From: an uncultured Actinomycetes bacterium
Lineage (GTDB): Bacteria > Actinomycetota > Acidimicrobiia > Acidimicrobiales > RAAP-2
DNA length: 36,342 bases
Direction: 5' to 3'
Assembly: GCA_903848885.1 (NCBI GenBank)
Contig: CAINHL010000078.1
Location: 1-36,342, forward strand
A program made the position numbers and the translations under genes. Shown piece by piece: positions 14,897-22,316 of this stretch. Each line of letters starts with the position of its first letter. Position 1 is the first letter of the stretch. A model generated the notes under the pieces. That model had not been told where the DNA came from, made no database searches, and was given only the letters and a program-made list of their open reading frames with translations.

Positions 14897-17800
14897 CGAC
14901 GAAAGCGCCACCCCTTCATTTTCGGCTGTTTCAATAACGTTTTCACCGAAGGCCACGCGCAAGGGTCCCACCACGGTGGAGGTGTTCACGTTGAACTCGG
15001 AGCCCAGACGAAAGCGCTTTCCATCGGCTCGGCTCTTGACAATCACGGCGGTCGGGCCAGGATACGAACTCAGAATATCCTTCAAGTGCTTCACGCCCGT
15101 GGGATTTAAATAGTTCGACTCGAGACACACGGTGATGTCGGTGTCCTCGGGCGCCAGCAACGTCGGAGCCTTGATTTCCGTGGCGCGGAAACTCAGTTCG
15201 TCATCTTTGAGTTCCATGCGACCCTTGATGGTCACGATGGCGTCTTTACGCAGGAATGGCCCGCCCGCTTCCACCACTTTGCCGTAGCAAATCACTTCCA
15301 TGGAACCGTCGAGGTCTTCCACCACGACGCGGGCGAAAGTGTTGCCGGCTTTGGAACTCTTGAATTGCACTTCCGAGAGGACTCCCCCGATGGTGAACAT
15401 GATGCCGGTTTCCGGTCGTTCGGCGGCTATGTCGCGCGCCGCCGAAATGGTGCCGTCGGTGAGGCGGCGCAGGGCGGCCTCCACCGGGCGGACGGGGTGA
15501 TCGGAAATGTACAAACCGAGCATCTCTCGTTCAAAGTTGAGTTTCTCGCCCTTGGAGTACTCGTTAACCGGAATGGGAATGTCCGTTCCCTCCCAGTCGT
15601 TGCCCCCGTCGTCACCCAGGGAGGCAAACAGCGTGGAAATCCCGCGCGACAAATCGGCGCGTCGCTCCAACGTGCGTTCGATGATCTCGTTCATCGCCAA
15701 AAGGAAGCCCTGTCGCGACACGTCCAGACTGTCAAAGGCACCGGCCTTAATCAGAGACTCCATCGAGCGCTTGTTCAATACTTGGGTGTCGACGCGACGC
15801 ACAAAGTCGTAGACCGACTCAAAGGGCCCACGCGCCTCACGCTCCGCCACAATCTTCTCGACCAGAGCCGCGCCCACGTTTCTAATAGCGGCCATACCAA
15901 AGTTGATGGTGTTCGCGTGCACTTTCGACGGGGCAAAGTCGCCCACCGATTCGTTCACGTCCGGAACGCGCACGGTAATACCGTTGGCTCGCGATTCAGC
16001 AAGATACAGCGCCGTCTTATCCTTGTCGTCACGAAAAGACGTCAGCAGAGCTGAGAGATACTCGACCGGATAGTGGGCCTTGAGCCAGGCGTTTTGGTAG
16101 GCCACCAGCCCGTAGCCGTAGGCGTGGGACTTGTTGAAGGCGTAGTCGGCGAAAGGTTCAATCTTGTCGAAAAGGATCTCGCCGAGTTCACGGCCGTAGC
16201 CGGTGGCTTCGGCACCATCAATAAATTTTGAGCGCTCGGCCACGATCATTTCACGAATCTTCTTGCCGCAGGCTTTGCGCAAGTTGTCGGCTTCGGTCAT
16301 CGAGTAGCCGGCAATGCGCTGGGCAACGTTCATGATGTCTTCTTGGTAAATCATCAAACCGTAGGTATTGCCCAAAACGTTTTCGAGGTCGGGGTGGTCA
16401 AAGCTCACCGCCTGACGCCCGTTCTTCCGGTCGGCGAAGTGGTTATGAACGTTTTCCCCCATGGGTCCCGGGCGATACAGGGCCACGAGCGCCCCCACGT
16501 CGTCGAAACTGGTCGGCCGCAACTTGCGCATCAACGCGCGCATCGGACCGCCTTCGAGCTGGAAGACGCCAATGGAGTTTCCCTTGCCGAGCATGTCGAA
16601 GACCAGTGGGTCATCGAGCGGCAAATTATCGACGTCCACCACGTCGCCGGTGCGTTCCGCAATGAGCGCCACCGCGCGGTCGATGACCGCCAGGTTGCGT
16701 AGCCCCAAGAAGTCCATCTTCAAAAGACCGAGTTCTTCAATGGCGTGCATTTCGAACTGGGTCACGATGGGCGACTCTTCGGCGGGACCATTCGGGCTGG
16801 GCTTGCGCGAGACCGGTACGTACTCCATGACCGGCTCTTTGGTAATCACCACGGCCGCAGCGTGAATGCCCGCCTGCCGGCGCTTACCGTCGAAGCCCAG
16901 AGCGACGTCGATGGTTTTCTTGGCGTCCGGGTCAGTGTCGTACAGCTCACGCACCCCTGCTGATTCCGAGAAGCGTGATCCGAATTCATCATTCTTGGTG
17001 AGACAGGCCGCCAGCGGCACGTCCTTACCCATCAGCAGCGGGGGCATGGCTTTGGCAATTTTGTCGCCCAGCATGGGCGCAAAGCCCAGTACGCGCGCGG
17101 CATCGCGTACGGCCGCTCGCGCCTTGAGCGTCGAGAAGGTCACTATCTGCGCCACGTGGTCGCTGCCGTAACGCTCGGCGGCGTAACGAATCATGTCGCC
17201 GCGGAAACGTTCGTCGAAGTCCATATCGATGTCAGGCATTTGCTTGCGGCCCGGGTTTAAGAAGCGCTCAAAAATCAATCCGTTAGCGATGGGATCAAGG
17301 TCCACGATGCGGAGGCAATAGGCCACGCAACAACCGGCGGCGGATCCACGACCCGGACCGACGCGAATCTTGGTGTCACGGGCGTAACGAATGAGGTCCC
17401 AGACCACCAAGAAGTAGTCGGCAAAACCCATGTCGGTAATGACCGCCAACTCGTAGTCCAAACGATCACGTACCGTGTCCGACAGAGTCCCCCCGTAACG
17501 CTGACGCGCGCCTTCGTAGGTGAGCTCACGCAGATAGTGATTCGCGCTCTCCTTGTGATCACCACGCTGGAAGGCCTCGGGGATCGGGAACTCCGGCAGT
17601 GCGTCATTGTCGAACTCAATGTTCACGTTCGCGCGCTCGCCGATCAGCAAAGTGTTGTCACACGCTTCGGGCAGCTCGTCAAAGAGCGTGCGCATCTCCC
17701 GGGACGTCTTGAGGTAATGCTGATCGCTTTCGAAGTGAAAGCGATTCGGGTCTGACTTCAACGAGCCGGTACCAATACACAACAGGGCATCGTGCATTTC

Positions 17801-18490
17801 GGCGTCTGAGTGCTTGACGTAGTGCAAGTCGTTGGTAGCCAAGAGTGGTGCCCCAATCTCTTGGGCGATACGCAACAGTGACGGGTTAGTTCGTCGTTGT
17901 TCGGGAAGGCTGTGATCTTGCAATTCGATAAAGAAGTTGTCGCGACCGAAAATGGTCTGAAAGCGCGCGGCGAGCTCCTTGGCCTTTTGATAGTCATCTT
18001 TCAACAAGGCCTGCAACACCACACCACCCAAGCAACCCGAGGTGGCGATCAAGCCAGTGTGGTACCGCTCGAGTAGTTCCCAGTCCAAACGCGGCTGGTA
18101 GTAGTAGCCCTCAAGAAAGGCCATGGACGACGCCTTCATGAGGTTCTTGTAGCCCTCGGTGGTTTCCGCGAAGAGGGTGAGATGGTTGTAGAGCTTCTCG
18201 CCACCTTCGACGTCACCGCCGGTATCGTCAATTTTTCCCTTGCGCGGGGGTCTATCGAAACGGCTGCCTGACGCCATGTAGGCCTCGAGTCCTATGACCG
18301 GCGTCATTCCGTACTTGCGACACGTCTTGTAGAACTCAATGACCCCGTACATGTTTCCGTGGTCGGTAATACCGATGGCAGTTTGACCGTCACGTTGGGC
18401 GGCCAGGACCATTTCTTCGATACGCGCAGCCCCGTCCAACATGGAGTACTCGGTGTGATTGTGGAGATGAACGAAACTGTCACTCGCCAT
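14894..18490 (-). CDS. dnaE: DNA polymerase III alpha subunit (DnaE1 type)
   Basis: A 1198-residue replicative polymerase catalytic subunit. The N-terminal PHP domain keeps every metal ligand known from M. tuberculosis DnaE1, at matching spacing: H10, H12, D19, H44, E69, H103, C153, D221 and H223. The Pol III palm carries PDIDMDFDERF near 418-428 with the catalytic aspartates, and GPGRGSAAGCCVAYC precedes it. A helix-hairpin-helix region lies near 840, and an OB fold (FTIGGVLSEVQFKSS, then VVVEDLDGSMEV) near 1030. The C-terminus is short. The intact PHP site predicts built-in 3'-5' proofreading, as shown for the mycobacterial enzyme. The ATG at 18490 starts directly before the conserved FVHLHNHTEYS. 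Confidence 0.97.
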   Translation of the reverse strand: MASDSFVHLHNHTEYSMLDGAARIEEMVLAAQRDGQTAIGITDHGNMYGVIEFYKTCRKYGMTPVIGLEAYMASGSRFDRPPRKGKIDDTGGDVEGGEKLYNHLTLFAETTEGYKNLMKASSMAFLEGYYYQPRLDWELLERYHTGLIATSGCLGGVVLQALLKDDYQKAKELAARFQTIFGRDNFFIELQDHSLPEQRRTNPSLLRIAQEIGAPLLATNDLHYVKHSDAEMHDALLCIGTGSLKSDPNRFHFESDQHYLKTSREMRTLFDELPEACDNTLLIGERANVNIEFDNDALPEFPIPEAFQRGDHKESANHYLRELTYEGARQRYGGTLSDTVRDRLDYELAVITDMGFADYFLVVWDLIRYARDTKIRVGPGRGSAAGCCVAYCLRIVDLDPIANGLIFERFLNPGRKQMPDIDMDFDERFRGDMIRYAAERYGSDHVAQIVTFSTLKARAAVRDAARVLGFAPMLGDKIAKAMPPLLMGKDVPLAACLTKNDEFGSRFSESAGVRELYDTDPDAKKTIDVALGFDGKRRQAGIHAAAVVITKEPVMEYVPVSRKPSPNGPAEESPIVTQFEMHAIEELGLLKMDFLGLRNLAVIDRAVALIAERTGDVVDVDNLPLDDPLVFDMLGKGNSIGVFQLEGGPMRALMRKLRPTSFDDVGALVALYRPGPMGENVHNHFADRKNGRQAVSFDHPDLENVLGNTYGLMIYQEDIMNVAQRIAGYSMTEADNLRKACGKKIREMIVAERSKFIDGAEATGYGRELGEILFDKIEPFADYAFNKSHAYGYGLVAYQNAWLKAHYPVEYLSALLTSFRDDKDKTALYLAESRANGITVRVPDVNESVGDFAPSKVHANTINFGMAAIRNVGAALVEKIVAEREARGPFESVYDFVRRVDTQVLNKRSMESLIKAGAFDSLDVSRQGFLLAMNEIIERTLERRADLSRGISTLFASLGDDGGNDWEGTDIPIPVNEYSKGEKLNFEREMLGLYISDHPVRPVEAALRRLTDGTISAARDIAAERPETGIMFTIGGVLSEVQFKSSKAGNTFARVVVEDLDGSMEVICYGKVVEAGGPFLRKDAIVTIKGRMELKDDELSFRATEIKAPTLLAPEDTDITVCLESNYLNPTGVKHLKDILSSYPGPTAVIVKSRADGKRFRLGSEFNVNTSTVVGPLRVAFGENVIETAENEGVALSS

Positions 18491-18547
18491 GCGAGCAAAC
18501 CCCTAAGAACGACGTGGAACGGGTGTAGAAATACCCGAGGAATTCGA

Positions 18548-18553
18548 AGTGTA
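18548..18553 (-). promoter_or_regulatory. candidate dnaE -10 element (TACACT)
   Basis: In the 101-nt gap between bpa and dnaE, the minus strand has TACACT 57 nt before the dnaE ATG. A convincing -35 is not visible. An imperfect CCCACC/GGTGGG inverted repeat just upstream of it (18557-18586) lacks a T-run, so it is not called a terminator. Confidence 0.3.
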
Positions 18554-18591
18554 GCCCCCACCCGTAACACGAGCTCGGACGGTGGGCGTGC

Positions 18592-19089
18592 TCAGAGATA
18601 GCTGTTCCCCCGGACCCCGTCGCCTGACTCACCGGCCGAGCTGGGACCGGGGCTCCCCTGCTGGAGTGAGGCTTGCGCCATGGCTTGCTGGGCGAAAAGG
18701 GAGGCTTGAATTCCATGAAAGAGCCCTTCGAGCCAACCAACGAGCTGTGCGTGCGCGATGCGCAACTCCGACTCGGAGGGAACCGACGAAGTGAAAGGTG
18801 GCGACATGCGTACCAACTCGTCGCCGAGCTCCTTGGACAGTGCACCGCTGAGTTCTTCCACCGTGGTGCGGTAAATTTCGGCGAGTCGAGCCCGACCCGG
18901 CTCGTCGAGGTTCGCCGCACGTGCTTCGTCGAGCAGGCCCTTCACCATGGATCCCAAGCGCAGCACCTTGGCGGGCTCGGTCACCACCTCTCCCGAGGGA
19001 TCGGGTTCGGGCGTCGGAACCAGAGGAGAAGACCCTGGACTCAGAACGTCGGCAGGATCGACGGAGATGTTGGAGGATTCAGATTCCAT
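18592..19089 (-). CDS. bpa: bacterial proteasome activator Bpa (PafE) homologue
   Basis: A 165-residue protein matching the Bpa/PafE (formerly DUF2587) family of actinobacteria. The recognisable core is EPAKVLRLGSMVKGLLDE, then ARLAEIYRTTVEELSGALS, then AHAQLVGWLEGLFHGIQ with ASLFAQQAMAQ. The family forms a dodecameric ring that docks on the 20S proteasome and feeds it unfolded proteins without ATP. Docking uses a C-terminal GQYL motif; here the last residues are NSYL, keeping the penultimate Tyr and final Leu but not the GQ. The N-terminal 50 residues are acidic, Ser/Pro-rich and probably disordered. The start at 19089 is chosen over a longer frame because CACACT lies 6 nt upstream and the prior residues look unlike the family. 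No prcBA genes are in the window. Confidence 0.9.
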   Translation of the reverse strand: MESESSNISVDPADVLSPGSSPLVPTPEPDPSGEVVTEPAKVLRLGSMVKGLLDEARAANLDEPGRARLAEIYRTTVEELSGALSKELGDELVRMSPPFTSSVPSESELRIAHAQLVGWLEGLFHGIQASLFAQQAMAQASLQQGSPGPSSAGESGDGVRGNSYL

Positions 19090-19095
19090 ACCACG

Positions 19096-19101
19096 AGTGT
19101 G
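19096..19101 (-). promoter_or_regulatory. degenerate -10-like hexamer 6 nt before bpa
   Basis: On the minus strand CACACT is followed by CGTGGT and the bpa ATG. It differs from TANNNT in the first base but has the same 6-nt spacing as the other leaderless candidates. Confidence 0.3.
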
Positions 19102-19155
19102 CCAGAAAGCGTGCGGGGCGTGACCAGAAAGCCGAGGGATTCTTACCTCTCCCCC

Positions 19156-19161
19156 TACACT
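19156..19161 (+). promoter_or_regulatory. -10-like hexamer for the 19182 gene
   Basis: TACACT is followed by a 20-nt leader containing AAAGGAGA, a strong ribosome site 6 nt before ATG 19182. Here, unlike several neighbours, the mRNA has a conventional leader. The region 19090-19181 is a divergent promoter shared with bpa. Confidence 0.45.
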
Positions 19162-19181
19162 TGTCCCCAAAGGAGACCCAC

Positions 19182-19904
19182 ATGTTTGATGCACTTCGGG
19201 CCACACTCGCGAGAAAAAAGGCGGCGCGGTCCGCCGCCGCCACGGCCGCCCAGCAGCAACGCGCCGCTCTGGCCCAGCAACACGTCTACCAGCAGGCCAT
19301 GGCCACGTGGCAGACCGAGCACGACCAAGCGCAGCACCTCGTGGAATACGCCACGGCCATTCACCCTGGGAGTACCGCGGGTGACCTCATGTTGAAGTCG
19401 GGCGAAGCGGTGGTGGGCTACGTGACCGGCGCCAGTTTGGTCCAAGACCGCACCACGCCGGGCCACTACGTCGGAGGCTCCGCCGGCGTCTCGGTGCCGA
19501 TTGGTTCCATTGCGGGTCGTAGCGTGCGCTACCGCGTCGGAGCCCAGCGGGGCCACTTCGTGCCGGGCGTCCCCACCCCCACCGCCGTCGACGTGGGAAC
19601 TTTTTACATCACCGACCAGCGTTTCGTGTACTCCGGGCAAAAACAATCGCACGAAATGCTCCTGAGCAAGGTCGTTGCCATGCACCGCGACGACGACTTG
19701 GGGAAACTCACGGTGGGCGTTTCCAATCGTCAAAAAAACGTGATTGTGTACTACGGCCCCAAGGTCGGCGAATCGGTGAAGTTCTACCTCGACCTCGCTA
19801 TTGCCCGCCACGCCGGGGAAGCGGATGCCTTCGTAGCGCAGCTCCAAGCCAGCGTGGACGAAATCGACGCCAAAAAACCTACCCCGCCGGCCACCGGCGC
19901 GTGA
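19182..19904 (+). CDS. protein of unknown function with a PH-like C-terminal domain
   Basis: A 240-residue protein with a strong AAAGGAGA ribosome site fixing the start. Residues 1-60 are an Ala/Gln/Lys-rich helix, probably coiled coil (KKAARSAAATAAQQQRAAL). A Gly/Val-rich strand region follows (GEAVVGYVTGASLVQD). From about residue 140 there is GTFYITDQRFVYSGQKQ, then HEMLLSKVVAMHRDDD and KLTVGVSNRQKNVIVYYG. That pattern is typical of bacterial PH-like domains, in which an 'ITxxRhhh' strand recurs. No membrane segment. The role is unknown. The Rrf2 gene follows 25 nt downstream with its own promoter-like hexamer, so co-transcription is possible but not required. Confidence 0.8.
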   Translation: MFDALRATLARKKAARSAAATAAQQQRAALAQQHVYQQAMATWQTEHDQAQHLVEYATAIHPGSTAGDLMLKSGEAVVGYVTGASLVQDRTTPGHYVGGSAGVSVPIGSIAGRSVRYRVGAQRGHFVPGVPTPTAVDVGTFYITDQRFVYSGQKQSHEMLLSKVVAMHRDDDLGKLTVGVSNRQKNVIVYYGPKVGESVKFYLDLAIARHAGEADAFVAQLQASVDEIDAKKPTPPATGA

Positions 19905-19917
19905 AACGCCTGCTCGG

Positions 19918-19923
19918 TACACT
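19918..19923 (+). promoter_or_regulatory. -10-like hexamer 6 nt before rrf2
   Basis: TACACT is followed by TCTCCC and then the GTG at 19930. There is no ribosome site, so this is one of the cleanest leaderless candidates in the window. Confidence 0.5.
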
Positions 19924-19929
19924 TCTCCC

Positions 19930-20376
19930 GTGAGAGTTTCTACCCGCGGTGACTACGCCAGCCGAGCCCTGTTAAGTCTCGCCCTGCACGAAGACGAGTG
20001 CTCCCCTACGACCGTTCGTGATATCGCCGACCGGACGGGTCTCCCGCAGCCCTACCTCGAGCAGATCCTTTTGGCTCTCAAGGCGGCCGGGCTGGTGAGT
20101 TCCAAGCGCGGTGTGGGTGGTGGCTACGTCCTGAATCGTCCCCCCGAAGCCCTCACTCTGGCCGAAATTGTGGCGGCGGTCGACGGACCGATTGTCGCCG
20201 GTGACTTTGGGGTCCCGCACCAGGATGGTGCCTGCGATCACGAGGGGCAATGCGTCTTGTTGTCGGTGTGGGCCGACGTCGGTGAACACATGCGCTCGCA
20301 TTTATCGAGCTTCACTCTGGCCGATATGGTTCGACAATCACGCGGTGGACCACGGGTTGTCCTGGCCCACGAATAG
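19930..20376 (+). CDS. Rrf2-family transcriptional regulator
   Basis: A 148-residue Rrf2 regulator. The winged helix covers residues 1-70: RVSTRGDYASRALLSLAL, TVRDIADRTGLPQPYLEQIL, then GLVSSKRGVGGGYVLNR, the wing. A dimerisation helix and effector region follow. The cysteines are C24, C102 and C108. C102-x5-C108 matches the first two of the three IscR iron-sulfur ligands, but the third expected position (114) is Trp, so it may bind a cluster through another residue or not at all. The start is GTG 19930, preceded by TACACT. It lies 114 nt upstream of the sigma factor gene, and the palindromes in that gap are candidate binding sites. Confidence 0.92.
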   Translation: MRVSTRGDYASRALLSLALHEDECSPTTVRDIADRTGLPQPYLEQILLALKAAGLVSSKRGVGGGYVLNRPPEALTLAEIVAAVDGPIVAGDFGVPHQDGACDHEGQCVLLSVWADVGEHMRSHLSSFTLADMVRQSRGGPRVVLAHE

Positions 20377-20380
20377 TAAT

Positions 20381-20394
20381 AAAATACTTATTTT
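20381..20394. promoter_or_regulatory. AT-rich 14-nt palindrome after rrf2
   Basis: AAAATA-CT-TATTTT is an exact inverted repeat with a 2-nt centre, 4 nt past the rrf2 stop. Such AT content is unusual in this window. It could be an operator, part of a promoter, or a weak terminator stem followed by a short T-run (to 20395). Confidence 0.45.
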
Positions 20395-20422
20395 TCGGCT
20401 CCACGACTGACCCACCCTCTGC

Positions 20423-20438
20423 GTTACCGCGTGGTAAC
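20423..20438. promoter_or_regulatory. GTTACC-GCGT-GGTAAC operator-like inverted repeat
   Basis: An exact 6-bp inverted repeat with a 4-nt centre lies 52 nt before the sigma gene start. Its right arm overlaps TAACTT (20435-20440), a plausible -10 element, so a bound regulator would block or tune the promoter. Rrf2 is the obvious candidate, by proximity only. Confidence 0.45.
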
Positions 20439-20445
20439 TTACTCA

Positions 20446-20470
20446 CAGAGCCGTAGTAACAAAGGCTCTG
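20446..20470 (+). promoter_or_regulatory. hairpin in the sigma gene 5' leader
   Basis: CAGAGCC (20446-20452) pairs exactly with GGCTCTG (20464-20470) around an 11-nt loop. It precedes the GAGGAG ribosome site (about 20480-20485) and could affect mRNA stability or translation. Confidence 0.35.
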
Positions 20471-20490
20471 CGAGACCCTGAGGAGTACGA

Positions 20491-21351
20491 ATGGCCACCA
20501 CCCCCGCCAACAACCGTCGAGCCGCCGCGAACACCAACGACATGTTGGGTCTTCTCCTGCGTGACCTGGATCGCTACCCCATGCCGAACTACGACGAACA
20601 GGTGGAATTGGCCAAACGCGTCACCCTCGGCGACGAAGAAGCGAAGAAGCAAATGGTTGCGGCCAACCTTCGTCTCGTATTGCACTGGGCTCGTCGTTAC
20701 CAAGACCGCGGCGTCGACATGATCGACCTCGTGCAAGAAGGAACTTTTGGTTTACTGCGTGCCGTCGAGAAGTTTGACTGGGAGCGTGGATTCAAGTTCT
20801 CGACCTACGCCACCTGGTGGATCCGCCAGGCCTTGCAGCGCGCCGTGCAGCAACACGGACGCATTATTCGCATCCCACTCGAAGTGGGCGAACAAGTTCA
20901 GCGTCTGGAAGCCACCACTTCGGAATTGACGGCTCTTCTAGGTCGCAAGCCCACGGACGACGAGCTCACCGAAGCCACCGGCTTCGACAAGGAAATGCGT
21001 CAGCACCTTGAGGGCTTGGCAACGGTGACGGCGTCACTCGACCAGCAAGCATCCTCGGACTCCAACACCACCCTGGGTGACTTGGTGGCTGAAGACGGCA
21101 ACGATTGGGTCGGCGACATCAACCGTCAGATGATGGACGAGCAAATTCGCGGCGCCCTCGACAAACTCGACGATCTACAGCGCCAGGTGCTTTCTTTGCG
21201 CTTCGGCCTCGACGGTCAAACGCCCTTGAGCCTCCAGGCAACGGCTACCAAGCTCGACATCGGCGTACGTCGAGTTCGTCGGGCTGAGGAAGAGGCACTG
21301 GCCTCCTTGCGACACGACAGCAGTGTCGTGGCCGCTCACGAATCCGTTTAG
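20491..21351 (+). CDS. RNA polymerase sigma-70 factor, group 2 (RpoD-like)
   Basis: A 286-residue primary-like sigma factor without region 1.1. Region 1.2 is about 18-48 (LGLLLRDLDRYPMP, then EQVELAKRV). Regions 2.1-2.4 have NLRLVLHWARRYQDRGVDM, then DLVQEGTFGLLRAVEKFDW and FKFSTYATWWIRQALQRAV, near 65-130. Region 3 has RKPTDDELTEATG and region 4 VLSLRFGLDGQTPLSL. The region 4.2 helix reads IGVRRVRRAEEEALASLR, which departs from the usual VTRERIRQIE, so its -35 preference may differ. The ATG at 20491 follows a GAGGAG ribosome site. Together these suggest an alternative housekeeping-like sigma (SigB/HrdA-type) rather than the essential one. Its stop overlaps the rluD stop convergently by 4 nt. 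Confidence 0.93.
   Translation: MATTPANNRRAAANTNDMLGLLLRDLDRYPMPNYDEQVELAKRVTLGDEEAKKQMVAANLRLVLHWARRYQDRGVDMIDLVQEGTFGLLRAVEKFDWERGFKFSTYATWWIRQALQRAVQQHGRIIRIPLEVGEQVQRLEATTSELTALLGRKPTDDELTEATGFDKEMRQHLEGLATVTASLDQQASSDSNTTLGDLVAEDGNDWVGDINRQMMDEQIRGALDKLDDLQRQVLSLRFGLDGQTPLSLQATATKLDIGVRRVRRAEEEALASLRHDSSVVAAHESV
21313..21330. other. hairpin at the 3' ends of the sigma and rluD genes
   Basis: CACGACA (21313-21319) and TGTCGTG (21324-21330) form an exact 7-bp stem with a GCAG loop, inside the last codons of the sigma gene and just beyond the rluD stop. There is no T-run on either strand, so terminator function is only a possibility. Confidence 0.25.
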
Positions 21352-22316
21352 TCGCGGTACTCCGGCACTAAGGCCGCCAAATCAGCCGGCAAGGGCTGAT
21401 GAGTCTCAACGCGCTGATTCGATGAGGGGTGTAGAAAACTCAGGGCCGTGGAGTGCAGGAAAAATCGTTCCTCTTCTAATCGGCGATCGCGTCGATGCCC
21501 GTAGCGTGTGTCGTTGACCACGGGGTGCCCGATCGTTGCCAAGTGCACACGAATCTGGTGCGTTCGACCGGTTTCGAGTTTGAGCTCGAGGAGAGTTGCC
21601 GCGTGCGGCTTCTCGATTCGTTGCAACACGCCGTATCCGGTGCGAGCGGGTCGGCCGTCGGCGCGAACCACCATCATGGTGGGAGTACGACTCGAGCGTC
21701 CAATAGGGGCATCCACCACGCCACGCTCCTCGGTGACGTGCCCTTCCACGAGACCCAGATAGGTTCGTCGCATGGAGCGATCGGCCAGCTGGGCGCTGAG
21801 AGAATAGAAGGCTTCGGCGGTGCGAGCTACCACTAACAAACCCGAGGTGCCCTTGTCTAAACGGTGCACAATGCCCGGACGTCCCGGCTCGCAGATCTCA
21901 CGATTCGAAAGATCCTGTATTTCTGGATAACGAGCGAGCAAACCCGCAATCAAGGTGTTATCGCGCTGCCCCGCTCCGGGGTGCACCACTTGTCCGGGAC
22001 CCTTGTTTACTACCACGAAGGATTCATCTTCGAGAACCACGTCGACAGTGACCTTCTCGTCCGGCTCGACGTAGCCGGTATCGACGGGAGGCAGCTCGGC
22101 CACGAGGTGAACTCCGCCCACAATAGAGAGGGAGGCCTTGGTAATCACTGCGTCGTTAATCACTACCCGACCCTCATGCACGAGAGCGGTGGCCTCGGAT
22201 CGCGAAAGACCCGTCAGCATGGAAATCACACGGTCCACGCGCATTCCGTCGAGTGATTCCGGCACAGTGACGTCGAGCGTTTCTCCGTCAAAGGGGTCTA
22301 CCGGTACAGTGCTCAT
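21348..22316 (-). CDS. rluD: RluA/RluD-family 23S rRNA pseudouridine synthase
   Basis: A 322-residue pseudouridine synthase. An N-terminal S4 domain (about 10-70: GMRVDRVISMLTGLSRSEA) leads to the catalytic domain. That domain has VVNKGPGQVVHPG, the active-site block PGIVHRLDKGTSGLLVVART (catalytic Asp in RLD near residue 130), and LELKLETGRTHQIRVHLA near 235. The family isomerises uridines in 23S rRNA, with RluD targeting helix 69; exact targets here are not certain. The ATG at 22316 is chosen because it overlaps the lspA stop as ATGA; the longer open frame runs into lspA. lspA-rluD is a common bacterial pair. Confidence 0.94.
   Translation of the reverse strand: MSTVPVDPFDGETLDVTVPESLDGMRVDRVISMLTGLSRSEATALVHEGRVVINDAVITKASLSIVGGVHLVAELPPVDTGYVEPDEKVTVDVVLEDESFVVVNKGPGQVVHPGAGQRDNTLIAGLLARYPEIQDLSNREICEPGRPGIVHRLDKGTSGLLVVARTAEAFYSLSAQLADRSMRRTYLGLVEGHVTEERGVVDAPIGRSSRTPTMMVVRADGRPARTGYGVLQRIEKPHAATLLELKLETGRTHQIRVHLATIGHPVVNDTRYGHRRDRRLEEERFFLHSTALSFLHPSSNQRVETHQPLPADLAALVPEYRD

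Noticed and set aside
18557-18586. CCCACC/GGTGGG inverted repeat as a bpa terminator
   Set aside because: The stem has a bulge and no T-run follows on the minus strand.
19155-19922. A 255-codon minus-strand frame opposite the PH-like protein gene
   Set aside because: No ribosome site or motif; the plus-strand gene has a strong AAAGGAGA site and a recognisable domain layout.
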